From Apis mellifera (taxonomy: Eukaryota; Arthropoda; Insecta; Hymenoptera; Apidae): a DNA stretch of 64,000 bases. The stretch is taken from NCBI RefSeq assembly GCF_003254395.2, contig NC_037645.1, positions 8,617,229-8,681,228 on the forward strand, given 5' to 3'. Below are positions 1-13,128 of the stretch, piece after piece. Both the position numbers and the translations under genes were made by a program. The notes beneath the pieces were generated by a model. It saw only the letters and a program-made list of their open reading frames with translations. It was not told where the DNA came from and ran no database searches. Each line of letters opens with the position of its first letter. Position 1 is the stretch's first letter.

Positions 1-315
1 CATTGGCCAATCACGACATCACAATGATTGCCTTACAAAATATTGTCTCGCGGGACAAACAAATGTACTGATCCCTCCTATGACTTTGCGTTTGCTTCAT
101 TGGCCTTGAGATCCTGAGAATAGCAAACCGATCAGATATCCATGTGTTTGTTAATTGTTAAATCAATTATTCTTTATATTATATTAGTTTATTTGAAATC
201 AATAATTCTTTATTTATCACTTAACACTTATTTATCATCAATAATTATCTATATTTTAAATTAAATTAAATTAAAAAACCCTAATAATAAAATAATGTTG
301 ATTATGATATTTCAG
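1..315. other. Intronic sequence upstream of the first visible Plod exon
   Basis: No reading frame here matches the part of lysyl hydroxylase expected before residue GLWNVPF. The stretch ends with an AT-rich tract and the acceptor ttcag at 311-315. I take it as intron of Plod. The first 140 bases are less AT-rich than the rest, but all three forward frames meet stops. Confidence 0.6.
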
Positions 316-1999
316 GGGATTATGGAATGTACCATTTATTAGTAATTGTTACTTAATTAATTCAACGCTAATAAGGAACAAAGAAACTCGTCCATCCTAT
401 TCAGAAGGCGATTTGGATACAGATATGGCTTTTGCTTATGCTAACAGAGAACGATCCATCTTTATGTATGTTAGTAATAGACTTGATTTTGGACATTTGG
501 TTAATCCAGACAGTTACGACATCACGCTGACCCATCCAGATCTGTATCAAATTATTGACAATAAATTGGATTGGGAAAGAAGATACATTCATGAAAATTA
601 TTCTGAAAATTTTAATTCGAATCAAACTCCATTGCAGGTAAAGACATTAATTATTTTACATAAATTTTGAATATTTAGCAATCACTTTATAAATCATTTT
701 ATCATTTAATTCGATTGAATTTTCATTATAGCCTTGTCCAGACGTGTATTGGTTCCCCATAGTAAACGAAAGGTTCACGAAAGAATTGATAGATGTTATG
801 GAAAATTTTGGAAAATGGTCAGATGGATCAAATCATGTATGATAATTTACGAATCCTTATATCTCTAATATTATTCATATTATATTAATTATATTTCATA
901 CTATATATAATAGGATAATTACATTTTTCAGATCATTATTTATAATTCACAGAGTAGATATTTATTTTATTGCTAGTCAATAATAAAGAAATTTTTTTTA
1001 ATAGGATCCAAGATTAACGGGTGGTTATGAAAATGTACCAACCCGTGATATTCATATGAATCAAGTAAAAAATGAGCCACAATGGCTATACTTTTTAAAG
1101 GAATACGTCAGACCTCTTCAGGAACTCGTGTTCACCGGATATTATCATGATGTAAGATATTTATCTTTTAATATATTTCAATTATTTCTAGGACCCACGT
1201 ATCGAAGGTGGATACGAAGCTGTACCGACACGAGATATTCATATGAAACAAGTCGGTCTTCATGAATCTTGGTTAAATTTTCTTGACCAATATGTCAGCC
1301 CTTTGCAAGAGCACGTCTTTATAGGCTACAATACTAGTGTAAGAGTTATAAACAGGATTATGAATAAATGGGAATAGATTATTGGTTTCACGATATCTTG
1401 ATTAATAAATAATTGCACCGTTGCACAAATTTCAGATTACAAAACACTGTTCTACAAATTTGATTGCACCATTTCCTGGTGATAGGCTTCGTATTTGGGT
1501 CCATCGCAGATTTTTATAAAATTACATTAGATTGCTATATATATATATATATCAAATTTATAAAAATATTAAACATTAGTTAAAACAATTACAGAATATA
1601 TTTTATACAATTGAATATCAAAAATTGAAAAAAAAATTAGTCTGTATTGTTTTGGCTAATGTATTAGTGAAAAATGAATATTATTATATATATATAGATA
1701 ATTTAAATTTACAGCCACCTCGTGCCCTCATGAATTTCGTTGTAAGGTATCGACCAGATGAGCAACCGTCATTGAAGCCACATCATGACAGTTCAACTTA
1801 TACTATCAATATTGCTCTAAATAGAGTGGGAGTGGATTATGAAGGTGGAGGTTGTCGATTTATCCGTTATAACTGTTCCGTTACGGATACAAAACCAGGC
1901 TGGATGTTGATGCATCCTGGACGATTGACTCATTATCACGAAGGTCTTCGAGTTACCAGTGGTACTCGATACATTATGATTTCATTCGTTGATCCTTAA
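316..1999 (+). CDS. Plod: Procollagen-lysine 2-oxoglutarate 5-dioxygenase, C-terminal part (partial at 5' end)
   Basis: Lysyl hydroxylase of the endoplasmic reticulum; it hydroxylates lysines of procollagen using Fe(II), 2-oxoglutarate and ascorbate. Five exons are visible: 316-637, 732-836, 1005-1151, 1192-1338 and 1715-1999. The third and fourth are alternative versions of one segment (see separate entries). The family is recognised from GLWNVPFISNCYL, then PCPDVYWFPI, GGYENVPTRDIHM and the terminal Fe(II)/2OG dioxygenase domain. That domain shows the HxD iron ligands in KPHHDSSTY, the distal histidine in HPGRLTHYHEG and the 2-oxoglutarate arginine in SGTRYIMISF. The protein ends FVDP, as in animal homologues. 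The N-terminal glycosyltransferase-like domains lie before the window. AATAAA at 2034-2039 is a likely poly(A) signal. Confidence 0.95.
1005..1151 (+). other. Plod: Plod alternative exon, version 1
   Basis: 147 nt, 49 codons, phase 0 at both ends, with acceptor taatag and donor gtaaga. It begins DPRLTGGYENVPTRDIHM and ends VFTGYYHD. It encodes the segment just before the iron-binding HxD motif. It is equal in length to the next exon and shares 31 of 49 residues with it by my count. Confidence 0.85.
1192..1338 (+). other. Plod: Plod alternative exon, version 2
   Basis: 147 nt, 49 codons, phase 0 at both ends, with acceptor tttctag and donor gtaaga. It begins DPRIEGGYEAVPTRDIHM and ends VFIGYNTS. 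Only 40 nt separate it from version 1. Known lysyl hydroxylases carry this segment once, so inclusion of one exon or the other is expected rather than both. Confidence 0.85.
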
Positions 2000-3661
2000 T
2001 CAGTATGTCGAATCATAGGACATTCTTATAGATAATAAAAAAAATGAAAGAAAAAACTGTACAAAAATATTCAACTGTTCTCATATATATAAAATCTATG
2101 AGAAATTATATTAATTGAAAATTAGGATTGGGCATTTTTTTATTTAAAATAAAAAAGAACAAATAATTATAATTTAAATAAAATATATAAAAATAAAAAA
2201 ATAATAAAATATAATAAAAATATAATAGAATGGATTTTAAATAAAAATGTTTGCAAATAAATTGTAAAATCGTATTTGAGAAATAAATTATTTTTAAATG
2301 ATTTGTTTTAAATAATAATAGAAAAAAATATGAGTAGAATTTAGAATAAGAAGAATGATTTTGGGGAATAGAAATTCCACATAAAAAAAAACATTCATAG
2401 CAAAAAAAAACATTTTTATATTTTCATCATAAAATCAAATAACAAATATCTATCAGATATCAAATAAAGTAACAAATAAAGAAATAATTTAATTTTAAAA
2501 TACATTATTATTAAAATAATATTATTTAAAATAAAGTAACGTATAACAAATAAAAAATAAAATAAAAATTTACTTCGATAAAGCCCAATCCTGGTGAAAA
2601 CTTAAACTGCCAATGTGAACGAAATATATATTTCGAAAAAATAAGATTCTTATATTGATGTTATTTTTTTAATATAGAAAAAATATAAGTGTGAAATATT
2701 AGTAATCGTAAGTGTTTGTATAGAAATAAAATGTTAACTTGCATTTGTATTTATCATTTTGAAAATACCACATAACAATCACATAGTAAATCAGGTCATA
2801 TTGTTACGTCCCTTTTTATTTTATTATTATTAAAAACTTGTTTTTTTATGTTATTTACAACTTACGATTTCTACACAAATATATTTACATTTTAATTTAT
2901 ATCATTGAACGCAAAGCTTTGTTTCTTTTTACCAGAATTTAGCTGTGCTTTTAGATAATAATTATGGATATTTCCTAAAAAATTACACACGCCACACTGT
3001 TTAAAAAAAAAAAAACATTTTCTCATTTCAGACTTCGCGTATCTATACAATTATTAATTATTAATATGTTACAATTAGGAACATTCGTAGGATAAGTAAT
3101 CAGATTAACATCACTAAATAGCAAACTTTGAAAAATTGATTTAATCATATTCTCGCACATTTATTTACATAGTAAAAAAAAGTTCCTTGTCAGAGTGATA
3201 TTAATTGCAATTGTAGTATGTCACAACGCAATAGCAATATACTTAAATTCATTTAAAAAACACTTTCTGTATGAAAAAATAAGTACATTTTAAATTAATT
3301 CAAATTATATATAGTCGTTTATCGGCTTGAACCAGCGCCTTTGGTTTTTAATATTTTTTTTTTTTTTTACATATATTTAGTTAATTTCTTGCCATAGATA
3401 ATTTCAATTAATTCGCACACATTATATAACTTAAATTTTTCATCCAGAATGCCACATAATCTAATTAATTTTAATGTATAACAAGCAATGACGTAACTTT
3501 GCAACGTAATAATACGTTATAAAAATGTTCTCTGCCAGCGAGTATTTTTACCGCATAGATACTTGATAAACACGAATGCTATTCAAATTCACAGTTTAAT
3601 TGAACTAGGCATTATTTACAGTTTGTTCAATTCATAGAAAAAGATAAGATTATACATGATT
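2000..3661. other. Convergent 3' intergenic region, Plod / Vps37A
   Basis: Very AT-rich sequence between two converging 3' ends. It should hold the 3' UTR of both genes. I see poly-A/T runs (for example around 3001-3015 and 3354-3369) but no gene. Confidence 0.6.
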
Positions 3662-5489
3662 TTAATAACCCGCTCGTTTCAATTCATTTAACTGATGTGC
3701 TAATTTTTCCTCTTTAGTTCTTCTTGCTTGACCCAACTTTCTACATTCGATATAAGTGCTGAGAAAACGTTCAACATCTATTTTCCTATTTAAGAAATTC
3801 TCAGCAATTCGTTCACTTTCCTCGTGACTTTCATCTGCCGCTTTCCTCAAACATTCTTTTATGTGATCCGGAATAAATGCTTCAGATAATTTGTTATATC
3901 GTTGTATTAGTTGATCGTATCTAGTTTTTAGTGCAGTAACGATCTGAATTTTATTTGCTACATCAGACTGCAATTCTTTAAGCTCGGGTTCTTTGGCTAT
4001 ATTAGCCTCTGAAAAATAAAGAGAAAAAATAAATTTTCGAAAGAACAAAATAATATTATAATACTTTATCGGAAGTTATCTTACCGGCAGTTTTTTGGAC
4101 CCAATCTATTGCATCATCGATAGCGGTATTAATGTCTTTTAAATCGGAATGTTTATCCAGAAATTCATCTAATTTATCGTTATCTTCATTCAATTGTTTC
4201 AATTCCTCGTTAGTCAAATTATTTAATTCTGGAAACACTACACTCTGCCGTAGCTTAGTTTGTGTTTGATTCGGCAATGATTGTTGATGATAATTCGCGT
4301 TCACGTAATGCGAATTCAAATATGTTCCAGGTTGATTTGAATTGTAACCTGATGCATCTGTACCACTTCTCGAACACGCAATATATGCTGAATGTTGCGA
4401 GGGAGAACCGAATTTTGTATGACTGTCCGTCACATACGCGGTACTCGAATTCGTATGATTGTAATTATAAATACAAGTATTTGCACTGGCAGATGAATAC
4501 TGTGGATATTGAGTGGTATAATAAGAATTGTATGATGTTGGTGGAATTTCTGGATACTGTTGTAAGGAATAAGATGGAGAATTTCTTTCTTGTGAATCTG
4601 TAATTTATATTATAAAAGAACAATAAATACTTTGTATTATATCTTTTGTATTATTGCACTTATTTCAAAAACATATGTACCTCTATGAGATTTCACAGAT
4701 CCAGGAGAAATATCTTCTAACAGTTGTGGAGGATTTTTACTAAATTCTCTAATGATAGCTTGAACAACACGACCAAGATCACTGTGCACTGTAAACTGAT
4801 ATGTAAAACCAAATGATCTTTATGATTCTAAATAAATAAATTATAAATATAAAAGATGTTACATTAAGTAGTCCTGGTGCGCTTGTGATTTCACTATGTT
4901 CATTACACCAAGGATGATTTATGGGTGGAGAGACCCTGAGCACTGGTTTTTCCAACGGAAACTCCGGTGACAAAGAAACCATAATAGCCATTCTCCTTTC
5001 CCTAGCATTGAATTGTACTTGATATTCCACATCTTCTCTTAATTCTACTACACTATAACACATAATAGTTTAATAAATATGAAAAAATTATATAATATCA
5101 AAGTTGATTTGATTGAACAATATAGAAAATTATAAAATATTTATTTTTAGGTCAAAAGAGAAACCCTAAAAATTAAACTAGATGTATATCATAGTGATGA
5201 CAGTTTCTCATATGATGGACGCGTAGAATGTAAATGAAGATTTTTGATTTATATTAAATAATTCATATATTAAATTTTTTTCTTTATCTTTCAAATAAAA
5301 TGTTGCATCTTATGTTTGTATAAAAAATATACGAAAATAAATAAATAGATTAATGCAAATAAGGTTAAAGAAGAGAGGTTACAATCGAAAATTTACTTAC
5401 TTGTCGTTAAAAATTTTCAGAGTGTCGATTTGCCGTTTTCTCTTGACTGCGACATTTTCATTTTCGCCACGGAATATTCGCGATATCAT
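3662..5489 (-). CDS. Vps37A: Vacuolar protein sorting-associated protein 37A (ESCRT-I subunit)
   Basis: Subunit of ESCRT-I, which sorts ubiquitinated membrane proteins into multivesicular endosomes. Five coding exons on the minus strand: 5489-5401, 5052-4863, 4795-4681, 4597-4085 and 4008-3662, giving 417 residues; phases close exactly. The start MISRIFRGENENVAVKRKRQ has an in-frame TAA directly before the ATG. Residues about 20-130 form a UEV-like domain (DTLKIFND, VVELREDVEYQVQF, FPLEKPVLRVSPPINHPW, FTVHSDLG). A Tyr/Ser/Asn-rich linker follows. The C-terminal Mod(r)/VPS37 domain (about 270-417) is predicted coiled coil and ends ARRTKEEKLAHQLNELKRAG-Y. Length is close to the human protein. 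The UEV-like N terminus makes it the A type rather than VPS37B/C/D. Confidence 0.93.
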
Positions 5490-8400
5490 TTAAGAGGGTT
5501 AAATCTAGATAAAACATTCGTTTTATCCTTCGACTTCCCTGTCAAATTAACCATCCAACAGCAGAACAGCTGTTTCGGCCTTCGTCACACTTCACAGGAG
5601 AAATCGAGATGTGTGTAATATTAGCAGTATTTTTTTATATTATATACTATCATTAAAAAATTTTAATTATATTAAAATATGAATCATTTTGAACACAGTA
5701 ACTTTCATACACATTAATTCAAGCGATCAATATAATTGACTTATATTTCAATAAAGACACAATGATAATTTCTGTTTCATTACTTAGGCCAAGGTCAATA
5801 AATTTCTTTGTTAACCAAAAACAAAAATAAAAAAATGAAAAAATTATTTTTATAGTAATTACGAAAATAACATTCGAAAAATTCAAAATAAATAAATAGA
5901 ATTTTGATGATTATATTATTGTTTTAATTGTTACTTATGTATAATCATCTTATTAATAATTGTTTTTTGATTATATGAATAATTTTCTTTTAATTTATTT
6001 AAAATATTATTGTATGTAATATTCAATATTGTATGTAAATATATCAATTCGTATATATAAAATAATTTCTAACTTATTTATTATATAGATATATTCTTAT
6101 TCTTATATTTCTTTATTGAATTATTTTAAAATTAAAATCAATTTTCTATTCGTTAATAAAATAGAAATTATATAGTATTCTTTACATAATTGTTAAATTT
6201 TAGATCAATAAAAAAAATAATATCATTATTATTTAGACCAACTTAATAATTGAGAATATCAATTTTAGCTAAAAATTGTCAGATATCAGGAATACATATA
6301 TGCATATAACTTGAAAGAATTCCCAATTTTAATTTTTAGTATTTAATTAGTAACACCATCTTTTTGAAAAATGTTCAAACTCGTTACTATATTATTACCG
6401 ACAACAAACAAAACTTTTTGGTTTGGCATTATTGCTTCGAAAACTTCATCTATTGAATATCAGAAATATTTTTTTAAAAACAGTTTTGAGATGACATTAT
6501 TCTTCAATTCTATTATCTTATTTTTGAAAATGTCTTTAAAACTTAACAGATGGCACAAATGGTTAATTCTTACAATATTTCCATTCTATTTTTTACTCTT
6601 TTCATCTATATTTATGTTTTATCTGCAGTGGTCTAGAGATGGCACTAATTGATTAGAATTTTTATTTTATTTATTTTAATCTATAAAATATATGGGCTCA
6701 AGAGAGGACTCCAATATTTAATTTTTTTTACTTTTTCTTTAACTTGATCATTTTTTTTATTTAATCTATTGATTAAAAATTTTAATAGAATTTATTATAT
6801 TCAATTTTTATAAAACAATATTTTTTACAATTAAAATTAGATTATTTACAAAATTTTTGTTATGAAAGTATTATATTGTAATATACAAAATTAGATTTAT
6901 TTATTTTATTTTATATTAAATCAATAACATTGGAATGAACTGACACAAAAAGGATAAAAAAGGATTGAATGATCTTTAAATTCATATTTAAAAAGGAATC
7001 TATTGCACATTATTTTATAAATGTTTGAAAAAATACATCTCATTTGAGATTGTTTATTAATATTTTGCACTGCATAAAATGCTTATAAATGACCAATTAT
7101 CAAAATAATCTTGCTCCATAAAATTCTTAAACTCACACAAATGTTAATAACGAATTGGTAGATAAATGAGAATATAGATAAAAACTAATAGGTTACGAGG
7201 TGATGGAAAAAAATGAAATTCATAAAAAATTCCATTGTAAGAATTGATAAATTCTAAGTAATTTGTATAAAAATTAATAAAATAATATTTATCTATTTAT
7301 TATTGTATCTTTTTCGTTTGAAGATAAATAAAATTTATTTCTATGCAAGCTAAATAACTATATTGAAGGAATATTATTTTATATAAATAATTTTAATTTT
7401 ATAAAAATTTTAAAATTATAAAAATTAAAAATTTTAATCATATAAACCGATAGAGTTATCACAAGAAACCGAATTAATATTAAACAAAATTTTATCGTTT
7501 TGAAAGTAAAATTTATGTACGAACATGGAAATCGAAAAGTCAACAAAGAAATATAACATTAAAGTTGTTTATATTATGTGACTGAAAAGATGATACTAAA
7601 TTTATAAAAATTTTTTTATAGATAATTTTTATGCAAGACAACTTTCACTTCAGGATTTCTTCTATTTGATTCTTCTTCCAATCCATTCTTAACAATTGTA
7701 TTATTCAAAATATTAAAATATTCACATGAATAAATTTGTTGTATATTTAAATATATTATCCTATAAATAATAAATTATTTTTATACAATAGAAAATTATC
7801 TATTTTTTTTTTTTATAAAAATTATATTTATAAGATTATTTAATAATTAAAACTTTAAATATTTTTATTTTTCATATTTAATTTTCCAAAATTTTAATTT
7901 TGGAATATCAAAATCTAATTTCAGAATTATAAATCTATGAATTAGTTGTAAAATTCTATTTTAATCAATGTAATAAATTCGTTATTAAGTATGTGTCAAT
8001 AATTCGTACATTTTATTCATTATTTAATAATTTCATTGCTTATATAATACGATAACTTTGTATGAGATTTGCATTGAAATATATATATAAAATTCTAAAT
8101 TTTATAAAATTTGTTATGTTACAATTTATATTTCGATTTCAAATGCAACTTTCAAATATTCGATTACTTTTTAATAGAATTCAAGATTATTAATAATGAA
8201 CATATAATTATCATATAGCATAAAGTTAGGATCATAAATAATAAAAAAAATCTGTTTTCTTGATACTCGTCTAATAATAATAGTTTTCATCAAATTATTA
8301 ATCTTGCATATAATCTCTAGATATAGTAGAATTCTTTTTAACCAACTATGGAACTACATGAATGAATGATTAATTATTATAATAAAATCCAACAATATTA

Positions 8401-9457
8401 TTATCGATATTATAATAATATATATCAATATCAAATCAAATTAACAAATATATAATGTATACAAAAATAATAATACTATAGAAAATCACGATTTTTAGTT
8501 TATAATGATCGTTAACTAGTTAAAGTAGAATCGAAAAGAGAAAATACTGTATATATATGAAAAAGAAAACTATTATTTTTTTTTTTTGGTTTTAAACAAA
8601 TTGCTATATGGATGTTATTTGAAAATATGTAAAACATACACAATAATAAATATATAATTGATTAAAAAAAAAAAATGTATTCTTGATTTTTATATCTTCT
8701 ATATGGCCAACTAAAAAAAAACATTAATAATATTAATTATATATCTTTTATTATATTATACTATTGATATTATTTTGTATATTGATTTCTTTAATCTCTT
8801 AAATCATTTTAAATATGTTTTCCTTAATTTAAGAATAATTGATGAGTTATAGTTTCAAGTTTTATAATTTTAAACCTATATAATTATAAATATAATTACA
8901 AATTAAATGAAATGAATATCATTTAACAAATTTTACAAATTTAATGAATGAAAATTTAATGATTACTCAAATATTTAGAATATAATAAAAAGAAACATAA
9001 AAGGAATTTAAACAATTTCAATAAAGTATTCAAATATAAAGTTTAATTTTTAAATTTTATAAGTAAATCATTAGTTATAACAGATACTATATTTAAATTA
9101 CTTAGATTTATTAATTTATCTTAATTAAATGTTTTCTTCTTTTCATATTTTTTTCGATCAAACTAATCTTATCATTTTCCCCCTAAAAAACTTATTTTAA
9201 TAAACAAGTTGTGTTGTTATGTGTAAAATCATAAAAATCTGTTTCGCGATTGTATCGTTTAAAATAGAAATCTTCATTAAGCAAAGATTTTTTCTCTCGC
9301 ATGTTATACTTAATCGTATCATTTTTCCCCACTTTTGTTAATCAGTTCATTTATATACATATCCAGTAGGTCCATCATTCAGATAGAGTTTGAATTTAAA
9401 GAGTAATATAATCAGATTAATATAATAATTAATTATATATTTAAAATATAAGAAATT
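5490..9457. other. AT-rich intergenic desert with a possible promoter at its right edge
   Basis: About 4 kb of very AT-rich DNA without a supportable gene. The 93-codon frame at 6371-6652 is rejected (see below). Near the right edge, 9230-9400 is less AT-rich and has an insect initiator-like TCAGT at 9342-9346, about 110 bases before the oxidoreductase ATG. That is a plausible transcription start, by inference only. Confidence 0.5.
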
Positions 9458-11607
9458 ATGGCAACGGCAAATTTTAAAGATATTTCACCATATAAAGTGA
9501 AACAACTTCCACCAGCCCAGGATTACCTTTATAAAGAGTAAGTAATTTTCATCATCAATATTTATTAAAATATTTATGAAGTCACAGAGATCCATTTTTT
9601 TCTTCAAAATAACATAGAACACTTTCTTAGAATAATTTCTGTGAATCAATGATTGATTTTTTATTATTTTTTCATATCTAAAAACTAATTCAATGTTATT
9701 ACAGTTTTTTAGAGCATTTACAATTAAAAACTGATCATCATCCTCGAATAAAAGTTGCTCTATTTGGTGTTGGACGAGCCGGTACCATACATTTAGCTAA
9801 TATTGTAGACAGTTCGCGTCTTAAGCTGCTCTACATCGTAGACGATGTCGAATCTAACTGGACGAAACTTAAAGAATATTGGCAACTCGATGATGTTACT
9901 TTTCTAAATAGCAAACAAGCAAACAAAGTGTTCAATGATCCTAAGTAATTTAGTTTCTTTTTTAAAAATATTTAAACTCACTAAAAAATTTTATTAATTC
10001 ATTAATAGAAATCTTAATAAAATAATATAGTTAACATATATTTTAATAAATTAGATTAGAGGAAATAATTTCCAAAAAATTATTTAGTATTACTTAATCG
10101 TTTGTATCACAAGATAGATTACCGTACTATTTTTTTTTTTAATAATTTAAAAAGAATGATAGATACAAACTTTTCTACGAATAAATTACTTTTAATAATA
10201 ATGAAAATATATTAAATATAAAAAGAAAAATATATAGAGTTCAATCAATAATTAAAATTATTTTTCAATAGTGTAGATGCAGTTATTGTTGCTTCGCCTA
10301 CATGCACACATGAGATGATCGTAACAAAATCGTTGAAAGCGAAAAAAGCGGTTTTCTGCGAAAAACCGATAGCCGAAAACAGTCCCAACACGTTAACATG
10401 TTATGAGACTGCCAAAAAAGTCGGCAAACCACTGTTTTGTGCTTTTAACAGGAGATTTGATCCTAGTTACTCTACTGTCAGAGACAGAGTCAGAAGTGGA
10501 GAGGTTGGACATGTTCATGTCATTAAAACAGTCTCCCGTGATTCTCCTCTTCCTAGTATAGACTATTTAAGAATATCTGGAGGAATATTCCATGATTGTA
10601 TGGTCCATGATATTGATATTATTACTTGGGTTCTTGGAGAATACCCTGTTAAGGTGAGAATCTTTGATTATTGCAATTAGTTATCATTGAATTAAAAATT
10701 AAAAAATAATTAATACCAAAGAATTTATTCCAGCTTTTATCCAAATATATATGTAGTGTTCATAATTCTTCCAATATTCTTAGTTATTGCTTTTAATTAT
10801 TTGTTCCCGAAATACTCTAGATATAAACATTGTCAAAAATATCTTTTTATTAATATAATTAATCTTCTAATATAATTAATTAATTTGATTTTTACAATTA
10901 GAATTTATAAATTTAGATTTAAATTTTTTATTATATAAGAAATAGCCAAAATTTAAAAAATTTAATATAATTTTTCCTCACCTTATTGTATATAGTTATA
11001 AATGAAAAATATTAATTTATTCTCTTTTAAAGAATATGATTTGAAAAATCAAAATATTCATAGAATTTTTTAATTATAATTTTTCAAGAAATTAAATAAA
11101 TTATGTTTCCTCTTCATTCTTGTTCTATGCAGTTTTCATTTAAATATTTGCTTGCAGGTCGCCACTCAAGCATATGCACATATCCCAGAAATAAAAGCAA
11201 TCAATGATTATGATACAGTGGTAGTAACATTACATTTCCCATCAGGTACTTTGGGAGTAATCGATTTGTCACGATATAGCCCTTATGGTTATGATCAACG
11301 TCTCGAGGTATTTGGCCCTAAGGGTATGATATCTGCAGGCCATGAACAACCAATGCACTGTGTTACCAGTCACAACGGTATCCAAGGTGTAAACAATCCA
11401 CCAATATGGTACTCATTTCCCAGTAGATTCAGAAATGCTTATCAAGCAGAATTGAATCATTTCATTGATGTAGTGCTTGGTAAAGATGAGTCGTCTGTCT
11501 TGCCAGAACAAACTTTAGCTGTATCTAAGGTTGCATCTGCCTGCGAAGAATCCGCACGTACTGGTAAAATGGTAGAAATAAAATGGGCACCCAACGAATT
11601 ACCGTAG
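9458..11607 (+). CDS. Gfo/Idh/MocA-family oxidoreductase (inositol 2-dehydrogenase-like)
   Basis: NAD(P)-dependent sugar or polyol dehydrogenase of the Gfo/Idh/MocA family, probably cytosolic. Four exons: 9458-9537, 9705-9944, 10272-10653 and 11158-11607; 383 residues, phases close exactly. The N-terminal Rossmann fold shows RIKVALFGVGRAGTIHLAN (glycine motif G48-V-G-R-A-G53). The family signature with its lysine is VFCEKPIAEN (E137-K-P139). The C-terminal domain carries GGIFHDCMVHDIDIITWVLG, matching the usual G-G-x-x-x-D-x-x-x-H-D-I-D pattern. The start ATG begins MATANFKDISPYK. The closest named relatives are inositol 2-dehydrogenase and YrbE-like oxidoreductases, but the substrate cannot be read from sequence alone. 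There is no signal peptide or membrane segment. Confidence 0.9.
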
Positions 11608-13128
11608 AGAGCATGATTGTCCAACCAATTTTAATAATTCAAATATCATTCTGTTATCTTGTATCTTATAATATCGTGATATATTTATATTATTCGTTTT
11701 TTTTAATCCTTTAAGTCCCAATGTTATATCTGTGTAACTCTCATTTCAAAAATTTGTCAAATTCAAATCTAGCTTTGATGAATTTATGAATTCATATTTA
11801 GCTTTTTTTTTTTTAATAGTTTTTTTTATTTACAGTTTCAAAAAATTATATTTTTTTAATAAAAAAATAATAAGTTTTTGATAATTTTTTTTATATTACT
11901 TTTTAAATATTAGATATATTAGACAACTTACAATAAAAATTGATTTAATATCAATAACTTTGACTCAATTTTAGATAATAATTTAAAGATTTGGGCCTTA
12001 AAGAATTAATGACGTTTTATATTTTTCTTGAAGACAAAGGGAGAAAATTTTTGATTATTAAAATAATAATGTGCACGTTAGTTCATACTAAAAGTAGAGT
12101 AAAAAAAAAAAAAAACTTTAGTGAATCTTGTTTGTTACACGTTTTTTTTCTTTTTTTCTTTTATCGATATAATAATATAAAGAAAATACAGAAAAATACC
12201 ATATACCCTAAATAGATAGTAACGATACAAAATTCACATTCTTTTTGTAGTTTCGATCAGAATATTTATAAAAACGAAACAATAAAAATTGTTATAAATT
12301 TATAAGTTCTATTCTTATAAGTTCGTATTTTTTTGTCCATAATGTTTGCCCCTTTAAAAAAAAGAGAAAAAAATTAGAAAATCTTTATAAATTTGTCGAT
12401 ATGTCGACATGATTAACTTACGTTACAAAAAATCCTTTTTTAGTAAATTATAAAATTACAATGGAGGAACTTAATATTCTTGAAAGTTTGCAAGCTAGCT
12501 TTTGGTCGCGAAGCTCGAAATATTCATGAAATCGTGTGATATATTTCTTCAATAAAATATTATTTTTTTGTGTGCCTATTTTTGTTTGTTATTTTTCTAA
12601 ATCTAAATAAAAAAATTTTCGTAAAATATCTATGAACGTGGCAAAATTTTCACAAAAAACAATAAGCTTATTATTAATTCCTATTAACCTAATTTTGTTT
12701 TAGATTCATTTTGTTTTAATTCATTCACATTGATTCCTAAATTTTAGGTATTGCGCTAATGATAGATTAGATTATCAAAGTATTTTAACTTCATAGATTC
12801 AAATTATGTTATAAATTTCTGTAATCTAATTAAAAAAAAAAAAAAAGATATAGCTAGTAAGTAAGTAGTCATTTGTCATTAAAATAAAATATTGCGTCTA
12901 TATAGCTGCTCCATGAAATAAAATCCAAACACGATTTCAGACTAAATGTCGAGAAACGAGTGCTTGCCTGAGCGATGAGTTTTGATTGTGCGGTTTCCAA
13001 TACATCAAAATTTACAATAATCGATGTAAAAAGTCATTACCTAAAAATCAAGTACAAATTTTCTTTCCCTAAACTTTACTGCGCAAACATGGAAACCTTC
13101 ACAATATTTTTTCCTCCCTCTATTGCTT
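11608..13128. other. Convergent 3' intergenic region, oxidoreductase / Ddi1
   Basis: AT-rich sequence with long poly-T and poly-A runs (11700-11900, 12102-12116, 12832-12846). It should contain the 3' UTRs of the flanking converging genes. The stretch just beyond the Ddi1 stop (12890-13128) is less AT-rich and probably Ddi1 3' UTR. No other gene seen. Confidence 0.55.

Noticed and set aside
4262..4603. 113-codon plus-strand frame
   Set aside because: Antisense shadow of Vps37A exon 4.
6371..6652. 93-codon plus-strand frame with hydrophobic segments
   Set aside because: Low-complexity, AT-driven composition, no recognisable family, no splice or promoter context; a chance frame in AT-rich DNA.
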